64,000 bases of DNA, taken from positions 1 to 64,000 of the forward strand of contig NZ_OBMT01000017.1 of the NCBI RefSeq assembly GCF_900217815.1, in the 5' to 3' direction. Source of the stretch: Rhodobacter maris (lineage in GTDB: Bacteria; Pseudomonadota; Alphaproteobacteria; Rhodobacterales; Rhodobacteraceae). The notes beneath the pieces were generated by a model. It had not been told where the DNA came from and did not search any database. It worked only from the letters and a program-made list of their open reading frames with translations. Positions 25,759 through 34,705 of this stretch are shown piece by piece (the first letter of the stretch is position 1; each line of letters starts with the position of its first letter). Both the position numbers and the translations under genes were made by a program.

Positions 25759-26424
25759 TCAGAAATCCAGCTCCGCATATTGCGGTGAGGGCGGCATGCC
25801 GGGGAGCTGATCGGCCAGAAGCGAGCGGAACGCCGGGCGCGACTTGATTTTCGCATACCATTGCTTGACCACTTCGGAGCGGTTCCAGTCCACATCCGAA
25901 ATATAATCGAGGCAGCTCAGATGCGCGGCGGCGGCAAAATCCGCGAGCGTCATCAGATCGCCTGCAAGCCAGCGCCGCTGATCGAGCAGCCAAGCCATGT
26001 AATCAAGGTGATACTTGGTGGCCGCGAGCCCTTCCTTGACGGTCTTGCTGTCGGGGTAGCCCTTTTTCTGCACCTTCTTCCAGACCCGCTCGCCCATCAC
26101 CTTGGCGGTGACTTCGGCGTTGAACTTGTCATCAAACCAGGTGCACAGGCGGCGCACCTCAAAGCGCGCCTCCGCATCGCGCGGCATCAGCGCCGGCGTC
26201 GGGAGGATCTCGTCGAGATATTCGCAAATCGCCTGACTCTCGGAAAAGAGCCGGTTGTCATAGCGCAGCACCGGCACTTTGCCCGCCGGGTTGCGGCGCA
26301 GAAAATCGGCGCTTTTCTCCCAGTAGCGTTCTTCGACAAGCTCCACCTCGATCTTCTTTTCCGCGAGCGTCAGGCGCACCTTGCGGCAGAACGGGGAGAG
26401 GGCAACGTGGTAAAGACGGTTCAT
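25759..26424 (-). CDS. glutathione S-transferase family protein
   Basis: A 221-residue GST. The thioredoxin-like domain has SPFCRKVRLTLAEK (about 8-21), which holds the possible catalytic Ser/Cys, then NPAGKVPVLRYDNRLFSESQAICEYL with the cis-Pro and the Glu-Ser pair that bind glutathione. The C-terminal helical domain has LAGDLMTLADFAAAAHLSCLDY, the usual N-capping box. The start MNRLYHVALSP at 26424 begins the first beta strand. No substrate is implied by context. Confidence 0.88.
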   Translation of the reverse strand: MNRLYHVALSPFCRKVRLTLAEKKIEVELVEERYWEKSADFLRRNPAGKVPVLRYDNRLFSESQAICEYLDEILPTPALMPRDAEARFEVRRLCTWFDDKFNAEVTAKVMGERVWKKVQKKGYPDSKTVKEGLAATKYHLDYMAWLLDQRRWLAGDLMTLADFAAAAHLSCLDYISDVDWNRSEVVKQWYAKIKSRPAFRSLLADQLPGMPPSPQYAELDF

Positions 26425-26477
26425 CGGCACACCCGGACCATGACTTTTCCCCCTGATAGCGGCGGGGGGCGGGGGGA

Positions 26478-26837
26478 TCAATGCTTGTCGGGCCTCTGGC
26501 GCGCCTCATCCTTAGGTTTAGTGCGTTTCGGCTTTGGGGCGGGAAGGTCGCGTTCCATCAGCGCAAGCAGCCCCCAGAGCCAGTCGGCCTCCTCCCAGAG
26601 ATCCGCCTCGATACGAAAATAAGGTTTTGCACCGGGGTAGGGCGCCGCTTCGACCGGGGCTTCGAGATAAGCTGCCGCCGCGGGGATCGGGCGCACGAAC
26701 AGGCAGTCGTCACAGATCAGCGCGACCATCTTCGCGCCCAGATAAATGCCGTATTCGCCAAACATCTTGCGCGCGCGCACATCGCGGCCCTCGAGCTGTT
26801 CGAGGAAAAAGGCGATGGTTTCGGGGGAGGTTGCCAT
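26478..26837 (-). CDS. TfoX N-terminal domain protein
   Basis: This 119-residue protein has the TfoX_N signature RKMFGEYGIYLGAKMVALICDDCLFVRP (about 23-50). Full-length TfoX/Sxy activates competence genes in gammaproteobacteria, but single-domain versions are common in alphaproteobacteria with unknown role. The Lys/Arg-rich tail (about 100-119) may bind nucleic acid. Its ATG overlaps the recR stop by one base, so it is in the dnaX-ybaB-recR transcription unit. Confidence 0.8.
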   Translation of the reverse strand: MATSPETIAFFLEQLEGRDVRARKMFGEYGIYLGAKMVALICDDCLFVRPIPAAAAYLEAPVEAAPYPGAKPYFRIEADLWEEADWLWGLLALMERDLPAPKPKRTKPKDEARQRPDKH

Positions 26838-27454
26838 CAGAGCGCGCGGCGCGCGCGCAAGGCGGCCGAGATCGTGCCATCGTCGAGATAGTCAAGCTCG
26901 CCGCCAATCGGCACCCCCTGCGCGAGCGATGTGACACTGGCCCCGGATCCCTCCAGCGCCTCGGCAATGTAATGCGCGGTGGTCTGGCCCTCGACGGTGG
27001 CGTTGAGCGCAAGGATCACCTCGCGCACTTGCTCACTGGCCACGCGGTCGAGCAGTCGCGGGATGCCAAGTTCCTCGGGACCGATCGCATCGAGCGCCGA
27101 GAGCGTGCCGCCCAGCACGTGATAGCGGCCCTTGAAGGCGCCGCCGCGCTCCATCGCCCAAAGATCGGCCACGTCTTCCACCACGCAGATCTCGCCCGTG
27201 GCGCGCGCGGGATCGGTGCAAAGCGCACAGGGCGCGCCCGGCGTCACCCCCACCGCGATATTGCCGCAAAGCGGGCAGTCCCGAGCGGTTTCGGCCACAT
27301 GGGCGAGCGCGGCCGCAAGCGGCGCCATCTGCCCCTCGCGGCGGCGCAACAGATGCAGCACGGCCCGGCGTGCCGAGCGCGGCCCGAGGCCGGGCAGTCG
27401 CGCCATCTGCACGATCAGCGCCTCGATCTCGTCGCGCCCGGCTCCCGGTGCCAT
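26837..27454 (-). CDS. recR: recombination mediator RecR
   Basis: The 205-residue protein helps load RecA at gaps with RecF and RecO. Visible are the helix-hairpin-helix [17 protein letters not shown] (about 20-36), a zinc finger with CPLC (60-63) and CALC (75-78), and the Toprim domain from [16 protein letters not shown]. The C-terminal Walker-B-like [23 protein letters not shown] is a RecR hallmark. It follows ybaB directly, the usual order. Confidence 0.95.
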   Translation of the reverse strand: MAPGAGRDEIEALIVQMARLPGLGPRSARRAVLHLLRRREGQMAPLAAALAHVAETARDCPLCGNIAVGVTPGAPCALCTDPARATGEICVVEDVADLWAMERGGAFKGRYHVLGGTLSALDAIGPEELGIPRLLDRVASEQVREVILALNATVEGQTTAHYIAEALEGSGASVTSLAQGVPIGGELDYLDDGTISAALRARRAL

Positions 27455-27455
27455 C

Positions 27456-27800
27456 TCAGCCCGGAAAGCTCATGTCGGCGGGAAGGCCAAGCTCCGCCAT
27501 CAGCTTGCGCTGTTCCTCGGCGGCCTTGTCGATGGCGCGCGACTGTGCTTCCTTGATCGCGGCGATGATCAGGTCTTCGACCACTTCCTTTTCCGAGGCG
27601 ACGAGGATCGAGGGATCGATGTCGAGCCCGCAGATCTCGCCCTTCGCGGTCGCGCGCGCCTTGACAAGCCCGCCGCCCGCCTCGCCGATCACCACGATCC
27701 GGCCAAGCTCCTCCTGCAGGGTCATCATGCGTTCCTGCAAGTCTTTCGCCGCCTTCATCATCTTGGCCATGTCGCCCAGCTGGCCCAAACCTTTCAGCAT
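27456..27800 (-). CDS. nucleoid-associated protein, YbaB/EbfC family
   Basis: A 114-residue DNA-binding protein of the YbaB family, dimeric and tweezer-shaped in known members. [25 protein letters not shown] is the N-terminal helix; [12 protein letters not shown] and IDPSIL belong to the core. The start at 27800 has AGGAAA upstream and begins with the typical Met-Leu-Lys-Gly. It lies directly before recR, as in most proteobacteria, but here is separated from dnaX by an inserted gene. Confidence 0.93.
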   Translation of the reverse strand: MLKGLGQLGDMAKMMKAAKDLQERMMTLQEELGRIVVIGEAGGGLVKARATAKGEICGLDIDPSILVASEKEVVEDLIIAAIKEAQSRAIDKAAEEQRKLMAELGLPADMSFPG

Positions 27801-27869
27801 TTTCCTACCCTTTCGTTCGCGTTCCTGAGAGATATGCGGTGGTGTTGTCTCAAGCAAGGGGAGCAACCG

Positions 27870-28319
27870 TCACGCTGGCCAAACCCGCGTTGCAATCGTT
27901 TTGAACTGGGAAACCCCCATCGAATTGCGTTCATTTCGCGCTTTGGACCCTGGCGCTTTAAGACGTGCGATGACCGCGGCCCGGTCAGCTTCCCAAATCT
28001 CCACAACTTCATAGTGCCCACTCAGAAGCACCAGAAGAACGGCATCAAACTCGTGGGAGCAATTGATTGAAGGGACGCGCCCCCAAGTCTTTCCGCCGCT
28101 CTTCCAGCGGCCCTTTATCTGCAAACGTCGCGCGGGATCCATCCGGATATCTTCGGCATCGTATCCTGGAGAGCGAGCATCTGCGAGACGCAACCCAAGC
28201 AATCTTGCTGCTTCGGCCTCCGCGATCTCGCCAGTTACCCCGAGCGGTTTCCCTGTCAATTCATAGTATTCAACGGCAAGCGTCTTGACCTCGTTGAGGA
28301 TTTCATCCGCCGACCGCAT
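27870..28319 (-). CDS. hypothetical protein resembling PD-(D/E)xK nucleases, inserted between dnaX and ybaB
   Basis: The 149-residue protein is not a recognised core gene. Residues 28-70 show GEIAEAEAARLLGLRLADARSPGYDA, then RLQIKGR: a helix with Glu31/Glu34, Asp54 and Gln67-x-Lys69, the arrangement of a PD-(D/E)xK active site with Gln replacing the second acid. The C-terminal AVIARLKAPGSKARNERNSMGVSQFK is basic and may bind DNA. Related proteins (DUF6998-like) have been seen near restriction systems. It sits 10 bases from dnaX and 69 from ybaB, interrupting a pair usually adjacent. Function is unproven. Confidence 0.7.
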   Translation of the reverse strand: MRSADEILNEVKTLAVEYYELTGKPLGVTGEIAEAEAARLLGLRLADARSPGYDAEDIRMDPARRLQIKGRWKSGGKTWGRVPSINCSHEFDAVLLVLLSGHYEVVEIWEADRAAVIARLKAPGSKARNERNSMGVSQFKTIATRVWPA

Positions 28320-28328
28320 CCCGCTCTC

Positions 28329-30113
28329 CTATCCGTCCTCGAATGGATCCCATTCGTCTTCCACCTCGGGCAAAGCCTCGGCGGCCTGTTCGGCCTCCAG
28401 CTCTTCGGCCAGAGTGATCTCCTCGAATTTCGCTTGCGGGAAGGCGGTAAAGATCGCCTGCACCACCGTGTTGCCCGCGCGTGCCTCCGCCTCGGCGGCC
28501 AGTTTCGCGGCATTGTCGCGCTCGAAAATCGTCGGCGCCCCGCCCGAGCCCACGACCGAAACGCCCCAGCGCGCCCCGGTCCAGCCCTGCAACCTTTGCG
28601 CGAGGGTCTGCGCGAGGTCGCGCGGCGCGTCGGGCGCGAGTTCGAATTCGATCCGACCGGGCGCATAGCTCACCAGCCGCACCCCATGCTCGACCTGATG
28701 CTTCAAAAGCCCGTCGCGCATCCGCGCGATCAGTTCCACCACATCCTCGAACCGCGCATAGCGCGCCAGCATCGAGGCGGCGGGCTGGACGGCGAGCGCC
28801 GTCGCGCCGGAAAGGTGGAGCGGGCGCCCGCCCATCATGTGCCGCGTGGTGGCCTCCGCGCGCGGGCTCCCGCCGCCGCCGCCACCACCCTGTGCGGGGC
28901 CTTGCCCGCCCGAGGCGCCGGGGCCGCCCATCACCTTGCGCATCAGCGTTTCCGGGTCGGGCAGGTCGGCCACATGGGTGAGGCGAATGAGCGCCATCTC
29001 GGCGGCCATCATCGCATTGGGCGCGCTTGCGACCTCTTCGATCGCCTTCAAGAGCATCTGCCAGAGCCGCGACAGCACCCGCATCGGGATTGCCGCGGCA
29101 ATCGCCTGACCGCGGGTGCGCTCTTCGGGGGGCACGGTCGGGTCATCGGCGGCCTCGGGGGTGATCTTGATCACCGAGACCCAATGGGTGATTTCCGCCA
29201 GATCGCGCAGCACCGCCATCGGGTCCGCGCCATCGGTATATTGCGCGCCAAGCTCGGTCAGCGCCGCCGCCGCATCGCCCTTGAGCACATGATCGAAGAG
29301 GTCGAGCACGCGGGCGCGGTCCGCGAGGCCCAGCATCGCGCGAACCTGATCGGCGGTGGTTTCCCCCGCGCCGTGCGAAATCGCCTGATCGAGGAGTGAC
29401 ATCGCATCGCGCACCGAACCTTCGGCCGCGCGGGTAATGAGCGCGAGCGCATCATGCGCGATCGCAGCGCCCTCCTTGGTGGCGACTTTCGAGAGGTGGT
29501 CGATCATCACCTCCGGCTCGATCCGGCGCAGGTCAAAGCGCTGGCAGCGCGACAGCACCGTCACCGGCACCTTGCGGATCTCGGTGGTGGCGAAGATGAA
29601 TTTTACATGCGCGGGCGGCTCTTCGAGCGTTTTCAAAAGCGCGTTGAAGGCCGAGGTCGAGAGCATGTGCACTTCGTCGATGATATAGACCTTGTAGCGC
29701 GCCGAGGCGGCCCGGTAGTTCACGCTCTCGATGATTTCGCGGATGTCGCCCACCCCGGTGCGCGAGGCGGCGTCCATCTCCAGCACATCGACATGGCGCC
29801 CCTCGGCAATGGCGCGGCAATGCTCGCAGAGGCCGCAGGGCTCGGTGGTGGGGCCGCCCGTGCCATCCGTGCCGATGCAGTTGAGCCCCTTCGCGATGAT
29901 CCGCGCGGTGGTGGTTTTGCCGGTGCCGCGAATCCCCGTCATGATGAAGGCCTGCGCGATCCGGCTCGCGGCAAAGGCGTTCTTCAGCGTGCGCACCATC
30001 GCCTCCTGCCCGATCAGATCGGCGAAGGTGGCGGGGCGGTATTTGCGGGCGAGAACCTGATAGCCCGGGGCGGTCTCGGCCGGCGGTCCGGCGGGGCTTT
30101 CGGCTTCGGTCAT
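28329..30113 (-). CDS. dnaX: DNA polymerase III subunit tau/gamma
   Basis: A 594-residue clamp-loader ATPase. Walker A is GIRGTGKTTTARI (about 60-72), a zinc module with four Cys follows (CIG, CGLCEHC), Walker B/SRC box are IIDEVHMLS and the sensor motif near VLSRCQRFDLRR. The C-terminal part after residue 400 has a Gly-rich linker and the tau extension expected to bind the polymerase and helicase. The start MTEAESP at 30113 has a CAGGAGC motif upstream. The Gly run could be prone to slippage, but no classical A-AAA-AAG signal is present. Confidence 0.95.
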   Translation of the reverse strand: MTEAESPAGPPAETAPGYQVLARKYRPATFADLIGQEAMVRTLKNAFAASRIAQAFIMTGIRGTGKTTTARIIAKGLNCIGTDGTGGPTTEPCGLCEHCRAIAEGRHVDVLEMDAASRTGVGDIREIIESVNYRAASARYKVYIIDEVHMLSTSAFNALLKTLEEPPAHVKFIFATTEIRKVPVTVLSRCQRFDLRRIEPEVMIDHLSKVATKEGAAIAHDALALITRAAEGSVRDAMSLLDQAISHGAGETTADQVRAMLGLADRARVLDLFDHVLKGDAAAALTELGAQYTDGADPMAVLRDLAEITHWVSVIKITPEAADDPTVPPEERTRGQAIAAAIPMRVLSRLWQMLLKAIEEVASAPNAMMAAEMALIRLTHVADLPDPETLMRKVMGGPGASGGQGPAQGGGGGGGSPRAEATTRHMMGGRPLHLSGATALAVQPAASMLARYARFEDVVELIARMRDGLLKHQVEHGVRLVSYAPGRIEFELAPDAPRDLAQTLAQRLQGWTGARWGVSVVGSGGAPTIFERDNAAKLAAEAEARAGNTVVQAIFTAFPQAKFEEITLAEELEAEQAAEALPEVEDEWDPFEDG

Positions 30114-30212
30114 GGGCGCTCCTGAATTGCCTGCGCAGTCTAGCGGCGCAGGCGGGCAAGTCAAACCGATGCCCGCGAGCAGAATGTCACAAGAGGGCCA
30201 ACAGCGCCCAGA

Positions 30213-30456
30213 CGATCCGCGCTGTCCCGTTTCTTGCCCCGTCGGGCGATCTCGACATCGCGCTTGCCGATCTCACGGCCCCGGAAGTGGCCCTGCCGCA
30301 GGCTTCCATCGCCACGACACAAGGCAGCAGCTTCGCAAAGAAAGCCAGGCCCTGGTCCCGTCTGCGCTTCTTGCGTATCACCGCCCGCCCCATGGCATCA
30401 GCTCCATGCACCTGAACCGCGCTCTGCGCCAGATCGAGTCCAACCGTGGCAATCTC
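30213..30456 (-). pseudogene. remnant of an IS110-family transposase
   Basis: On the minus strand ATVGLDLAQSAVQVHGADAM, RRRDQGLAFFAKLLPCVVAM and EACG match the N-terminal DEDD domain of IS110 transposases. Just after EACG the frame shifts, and the next frame continues HFRGREIGKRDVEIARR and KKRDSAD, again typical but collapsed. No start, no C-terminal half and no terminal sequences are found. The region 30114-30660 between dnaX and rpmG is thus a decayed insertion. Confidence 0.75.
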
Positions 30457-30612
30457 CCTCGCGACCGGCCTCCTTTATGGATCGTCGCAGGCCCAGCTTG
30501 GTGCAACGATGCCATCGGGGGGCGGTCACATCATCCGCACCGGCAACAACCGCAGGGAAAGCCGTCCGGCCGCGCGCTCTTCCCGGCTCGCGCAGGAGCG
30601 AACCCGGCAAAG

Positions 30613-30639
30613 TAAAAGGCCGCCCCGAAGGACGGCCTC
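30613..30639 (-). terminator. intrinsic terminator of rpmG
   Basis: On the minus strand AGGCCGTCC, a TTCG tetraloop and GGGCGGCCT (one wobble) are followed by a T-run, 22 bases past the rpmG stop. Confidence 0.85.
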
Positions 30640-30660
30640 TGACCCGTGAAAGAGCAGATC

Positions 30661-30828
30661 TTACTTGATCTTGCCTTCCTTGTATTCGACATGCTTGCGT
30701 GCGACCGGATCGTATTTGTTCACGGTCATCTTTTCGGTCATGGTGCGGGCATTCTTCTTGGTCACATAGAAGTGCCCGGTGCCCGCCGTCGAGTTCAGAC
30801 GGATCTTGATCGTCGTCGGCTTCGCCAT
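30661..30828 (-). CDS. rpmG: 50S ribosomal protein L33
   Basis: A 55-residue protein, [20 protein letters not shown] then [14 protein letters not shown] and [17 protein letters not shown], which is L33 of the Cys-free (zinc-independent) type. KKNAR and the YDP-ARKH-EYKE-KIK tail are highly conserved. It is a stand-alone gene with a good promoter upstream and terminator downstream. The Cys-free form is usual in alphaproteobacteria. Confidence 0.96.
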   Translation of the reverse strand: MAKPTTIKIRLNSTAGTGHFYVTKKNARTMTEKMTVNKYDPVARKHVEYKEGKIK

Positions 30829-30881
30829 TTTCAGTCTCCCAGAGTCGGGCGCGCGACGCCCGCTAAATCCTTGAAGCCTGC

Positions 30882-30909
30882 CTTTTAGTCAGCCCGAAGA
30901 CGGAGTCAA
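30882..30909 (-). promoter_or_regulatory. promoter of rpmG
   Basis: On the minus strand TTGACT (30904-30909) and TAAAAG (30882-30887) are 16 bases apart, about 54 bases before the rpmG start. Confidence 0.55.
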
Positions 30910-30972
30910 CCGCAAAGGAAGGGCGAAGGACGATTTTTCGCGATGCGCTCTCGTGCGCGTGCGAAAGAGATA

Positions 30973-31382
30973 TGCGCGGAGGGCCTGTAAGCCGGATTCT
31001 GTCCGGGGGTCGCCCCCCTGGATGACCATTCCTCTGGGTCTGCGGTCACCCGCAGCCTCAAGCCGCCAACCCGGACCGCTCGGGGCGAAGCTCCCCTGCC
31101 GTCTCCGTTGCCGGATGCGGCGCGCGATCCCTATTCGGCGTTGCTCCCGGTGGGGCTTGCCGTGCCGGTCCTGTTGCCAGTCCCGCGGTGGGCTCTTACC
31201 CCACCGTTTCACCCTTGCCCCCGCAAGCGAGGGCGGTCTCTTCTCTGTGGCGCTTTCCCTGGGGTTGCCCCCGCCGGGCGTTACCCGGCACCGTTGCTTC
31301 AGGGAGTCCGGACTTTCCTCGACCGCCCAGCTATCCGCAAAACGGAGCTATGGGCCGCCGCGGTCATCCAGCCCTCCGCGCG
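30973..31382 (-). ncRNA. rnpB: RNase P RNA, type A
   Basis: The minus strand has the universal CR-I segment GAGGAAAGTCCGGACTCC near the 5' end and the matching GACAGAATCCGGCTTAC near the 3' end, with ACAGAGAAGAGACC-type and GGTAAGAGCCCACCG core segments between. The terminal P1 helix closes between GCGCGGAGGGC and GCCCTCCGCGC. At about 410 nt the length fits an alphaproteobacterial type A RNA. It processes the 5' leaders of tRNA precursors. Confidence 0.97.
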
Positions 31383-31388
31383 CGCCTG

Positions 31389-31417
31389 CCTTACGCTGCA
31401 CAAGGGCCAGAGGTCAA
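31389..31417 (-). promoter_or_regulatory. promoter of rnpB
   Basis: On the minus strand TTGACC (31412-31417) and GTAAGG (31389-31394) are 17 bases apart; the -10 element ends about seven bases before the P1 helix of the RNA. Confidence 0.5.
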
Positions 31418-31436
31418 TGGGGCGCTGCCTCTTCTC

Positions 31437-32126
31437 TCAGCTCGAGCGCCAGGAGCCGCCGTCCGCGCCAAAGCGCAGGGCGAGATCGGTGATCAGCGCC
31501 ATGTCGGTGGCATCGAGGGGCCCCGCGTGGCGCTGCCGGAACCGCAGCCGGAACGCCGCGAGCAGCACTTCCAGCGGCGCCTCCGGATAGCCAAAGGTCT
31601 CGGCCATCCCCAGAAAGCCCGCCGCGGTCACGGGAGGGGCGATGCCGCCCGGCGCGGGCATCACCGCAAGGCCCTGTCGCGCCAGCCGTGCCCAGTCAAA
31701 GCGCGGACCCGGGTCCGCCTTGCGGCCGGGTGCCATGTCGGAATGCGCAATCACCGCCTGCGGCGCGATGCCCCAGCGTGCGAGAATCGCTCCCAGAAGC
31801 GCTTCAAGCGCCGTCATCTGCGGCTCGGGGAAGGGCGCGTCCCCCGGATTAGCAAGCTCGATGCCGATCGAGCTCGAATTCACATCCGTAAAGCCCGCCC
31901 AGCCGCCCGCCCCCGCATGCCAGGCGCGCATCTCCTCGGGCACCAGCGCCTCGACCGTGCCATCCTCGGCAATCAGCCAATGCGCGGAGACTTCGGCCGC
32001 GGGGTCACAGAGCCGCGCCCGCGCCGCGGCGCAGCTCGCCATCCCGGTGTAATGCAGAACCACGAGCTCGGGCCGCGCGCCGCCGCGTCGCGCGCCAAAA
32101 TTCGGCGACGCGGGGGCCTCGGTCAC
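31437..32126 (-). CDS. N-acetylmuramoyl-L-alanine amidase (Amidase_2/AmpD-like)
   Basis: A 229-residue zinc amidase that cleaves the amide between MurNAc and the stem peptide. VVLHYTG (about 22-28) provides the first zinc His, SAHWLIAEDGTV the substrate strand, and VIAHSDMAPGRKADPG the second His and Asp. NSSSIGIELAN is the conserved Glu/Asn segment. No signal peptide is seen, so it acts in the cytoplasm on recycled muropeptides, as AmpD does. The extra 60 C-terminal residues may be a binding domain. Confidence 0.87.
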   Translation of the reverse strand: MTEAPASPNFGARRGGARPELVVLHYTGMASCAAARARLCDPAAEVSAHWLIAEDGTVEALVPEEMRAWHAGAGGWAGFTDVNSSSIGIELANPGDAPFPEPQMTALEALLGAILARWGIAPQAVIAHSDMAPGRKADPGPRFDWARLARQGLAVMPAPGGIAPPVTAAGFLGMAETFGYPEAPLEVLLAAFRLRFRQRHAGPLDATDMALITDLALRFGADGGSWRSS

Positions 32127-32788
32127 TGCCGCGCCGCCTGGAACGGGCGCGGATCCCAGCCACAGGCGAAGCCGTCGCCATCGGGATCGAGGTTGGCCGG
32201 GTCGCGTTCGGGCCCGCCACGGCGCAGAAATTCCATCTGCGCCAGATCGGGCGAGATGAATTTGCCGCAGGCGCGCGCGGAATTGCTGAGCTTGATCCCG
32301 CCGCGTTTGTAGACCTGCTGGCCCGGCGCATTGGTCGCGGCGAGCGCATAGGCCGCAAGGTTCGGCCCGGCACTGCCCGTAGCGGCCGCGGGAGACGGGG
32401 GAGCGGCAGGCGCCATCGCATCGAGAGGCGCGCCAACACCGGTTGCGTTTGGCGCCACCTGCACCGGGTTCGTTTCCCCCGCCGGGGCGGTGGCGCGCAA
32501 CGCGGCCAGCGTCTCGGCGCCGATCGAGCCGTCGCCCGCCGCCACCTGACCGGCTGCCGATTGCACCGGCGTCGCGCCATAGCCCGTGCTCCCATAGCTG
32601 GAGGCCGCGCCCGGCGTCGCGGTCGCGGACGCGGGAGACATGGCAGCAGAGCCGCGCAGCGCGGCCTCGCGCTGCTGCAGGTAGCTTTGGTAATCGCCGA
32701 ATCCGACCCCCGCGGCGGAATTGGGCACTGGCGGATCACAGGCTGCGAGCGCCAGAACCGGGAGAACAAACACCAGAGTCTTGCGCAT
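32123..32788 (-). CDS. lipoprotein with Excalibur calcium-binding-like domain
   Basis: A 221-residue protein with a lipobox (LALAACDPP, Cys about residue 17). The middle 110 residues are Ala/Pro/Ser-rich and probably disordered. The C-terminal 50 residues have CGKFISPDLAQMEFLRRGGP and LDPDGDGFACGWDP, the Excalibur-type Cys and Asp-loop pattern. The start has AAGGAGGG upstream. It overlaps the amidase gene by four bases and probably acts at the envelope with it. Confidence 0.75.
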   Translation of the reverse strand: MRKTLVFVLPVLALAACDPPVPNSAAGVGFGDYQSYLQQREAALRGSAAMSPASATATPGAASSYGSTGYGATPVQSAAGQVAAGDGSIGAETLAALRATAPAGETNPVQVAPNATGVGAPLDAMAPAAPPSPAAATGSAGPNLAAYALAATNAPGQQVYKRGGIKLSNSARACGKFISPDLAQMEFLRRGGPERDPANLDPDGDGFACGWDPRPFQAARQ

Positions 32789-32799
32789 CGCGTCCCTCC

Positions 32800-34278
32800 T
32801 TACCACCACTGCGCGGGTTTTGCCGTGAAGCCCGCAGCCTTCTCCAGCACCAGCGCCTGATTGAGCAGATCGCCTTCGCCCCAGGGCTTGCCGATCAGTT
32901 GCAGCCCCATCGGCAGCCCCTTCGCATCAAGCCCGACCGGGACCGAAATGCCCGGCAGCCCCGCGAGGTTCACCGTCACGGTGAAGACGTCATTGAGATA
33001 CATCTCGACCGGATCGGCATCCTGCATCTCGCCCAGGCCAAAGGCCGAGGAGGGCGTTGCCGGGGTCAGGATCGCGTCGATCCCGGCCTCGAAGGCAAGG
33101 TCGAAATCGCGCTTGATCAGCGCGCGCACGCGCCGCGCGCGGTTGTAATAAGCGTCATAGAAGCCCGCCGAGAGCACATAGGTGCCGATCATGATGCGCC
33201 GCTGCACCTCCGGGCCGAAGCCCTCGGCGCGGGTCTTTTCATACATGTCGACAATGCCTTCGCCCGAGCCAAGCGTGGCGCGGTGGCCGTAGCGCACGCC
33301 ATCATAACGCGCGAGGTTCGACGAGGCCTCTGCAGGCGCGATCACGTAATAGGCCGGCAGCGCGTATTTGGTGTGCGGCAGCGAGATATCGACGATTTCG
33401 GCGCCCGCATCGCGCAGCATCGCCGCGCCATCGTTCCAAAGCTTCTCGATTTCGGCGGGCATGCCGTCCATGCGGTATTCTTTCGGGATACCGATTTTCT
33501 TGCCGCGGATGTCGCCCGTCAGCGCCGTTTCGAAATCCGGCACCGGGAAATCGACGCAGGTCGAATCCTTGGCGTCGTTCGAGGCCATGGCGGAAAGCAT
33601 GATCGCGGCATCGCGCACCGATTTAGTCATCGGCCCGGCTTGGTCGAGCGAGGAGGCGAAGGCGACGATGCCCCAGCGCGACACCCGGCCATAGGTGGGC
33701 TTGATGCCAACGATACCGGTGAAGGCGGCGGGCTGGCGGATCGAGCCGCCGGTGTCGGTGCCGGTCGCGGCCAGGCAGAGATCGGCCGCCACCGCCGAGG
33801 CGGAGCCGCCCGAGGAGCCGCCCGGCGTCAGTTGCCGGTCATCCACCTTCCAGGGGTTCACCACCGGGCCGTAGCAGGCAGTCTCGTTCGAAGAGCCCAT
33901 CGCGAACTCGTCCATCGAGAGCTTGCCGAGCATCACCGCGCCCGCATCCCAGAGGTTTTGCGTGACGGTCGATTCATATTCCGGCTTGAAGCCCTCAAGG
34001 ATGCGCGAAGCGGCCTGCGAGGCCACGCCCTTGGTGCAGAACAAGTCCTTGATACCAAGCGGAATGCCGCACAGCGCGGGCGCTTCGCCCGCCTTGAGGC
34101 GGGCATCCGCCGCGCTCGCCTGCGCCAGTGCGATCTCGGGGGTTTTCGCGCAATAGGCGTTGAGCGCCGCGGCGCCCTCGATCGCAGCAAGGCAGCTCTC
34201 GGTCAGCTCCACCGCAGTGAAATCGCCCTTTTTCAGCCCGTCACGGGCCGCGGCAATCGTCAGTTTGTTGAGGCTCAT
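32800..34278 (-). CDS. gatA: aspartyl/glutamyl-tRNA amidotransferase subunit A
   Basis: The 492-residue amidase frees ammonia from Gln for amidation of Glu-tRNA-Gln or Asp-tRNA-Asn. The Ser-cisSer-Lys triad is visible: Lys in [11 protein letters not shown] (about 75-85), the Gly/Ser segment [15 protein letters not shown] and the nucleophile Ser in [11 protein letters not shown]. Length is normal. It overlaps gatC by four bases. gatB is not in the window. Confidence 0.96.
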   Translation of the reverse strand: MSLNKLTIAAARDGLKKGDFTAVELTESCLAAIEGAAALNAYCAKTPEIALAQASAADARLKAGEAPALCGIPLGIKDLFCTKGVASQAASRILEGFKPEYESTVTQNLWDAGAVMLGKLSMDEFAMGSSNETACYGPVVNPWKVDDRQLTPGGSSGGSASAVAADLCLAATGTDTGGSIRQPAAFTGIVGIKPTYGRVSRWGIVAFASSLDQAGPMTKSVRDAAIMLSAMASNDAKDSTCVDFPVPDFETALTGDIRGKKIGIPKEYRMDGMPAEIEKLWNDGAAMLRDAGAEIVDISLPHTKYALPAYYVIAPAEASSNLARYDGVRYGHRATLGSGEGIVDMYEKTRAEGFGPEVQRRIMIGTYVLSAGFYDAYYNRARRVRALIKRDFDLAFEAGIDAILTPATPSSAFGLGEMQDADPVEMYLNDVFTVTVNLAGLPGISVPVGLDAKGLPMGLQLIGKPWGEGDLLNQALVLEKAAGFTAKPAQWW

Positions 34279-34562
34279 TCCACCACCTTCGGCACGGCAA
34301 AGAAGCCCTCGCGGGCATCGGGGGCATTGGCGAGGATCTTGTCCTGATAATTGCCGTCGGTCACTTCGTCGACGCGGCGCTTGAGCCGCATCGGCGTGAC
34401 CGAGGTCATCGGCTCGATGCCCTCGACATCCACCTCGTTGAGTTGTTCCATGAAAGTCAGGATGCCCGAAAGCTGTTCGGCCAGTTTGGGCAGGTCGGTT
34501 TCGGCCACGCGAATGCGCGCCAGATGCGCCACCTTGCGGGCGGTGTCGATGTCGATGGACAT
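34275..34562 (-). CDS. gatC: aspartyl/glutamyl-tRNA amidotransferase subunit C
   Basis: The 95-residue protein wraps around GatA and bridges it to Gat[16 protein letters not shown] (about 6-20), [22 protein letters not shown] and the C-terminal [12 protein letters not shown] are conserved. The start MSIDIDTAR at 34562 is chosen over longer frames. It is the first gene of gatC-gatA. Confidence 0.95.
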   Translation of the reverse strand: MSIDIDTARKVAHLARIRVAETDLPKLAEQLSGILTFMEQLNEVDVEGIEPMTSVTPMRLKRRVDEVTDGNYQDKILANAPDAREGFFAVPKVVE

Positions 34563-34705
34563 GAATATCTCCGCTTGTCTTGGCCCGGGTTTAGCGTTGC
34601 CGCGCCAAGGCTGCAAGCATGCGCTCCCCTGCGGGCTTCCCTTGTCACTCAGTTGCGCTAGGTTTGTGCCACCCATTCACCCAACCGACAGTGAGGAGCA
34701 TTGCG

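Noticed and set aside
28329-30113. Programmed frameshift in dnaX producing a gamma form
   Set aside because: No A-AAA-AAG type slippery heptamer was seen; the Gly-codon run alone is not enough evidence.
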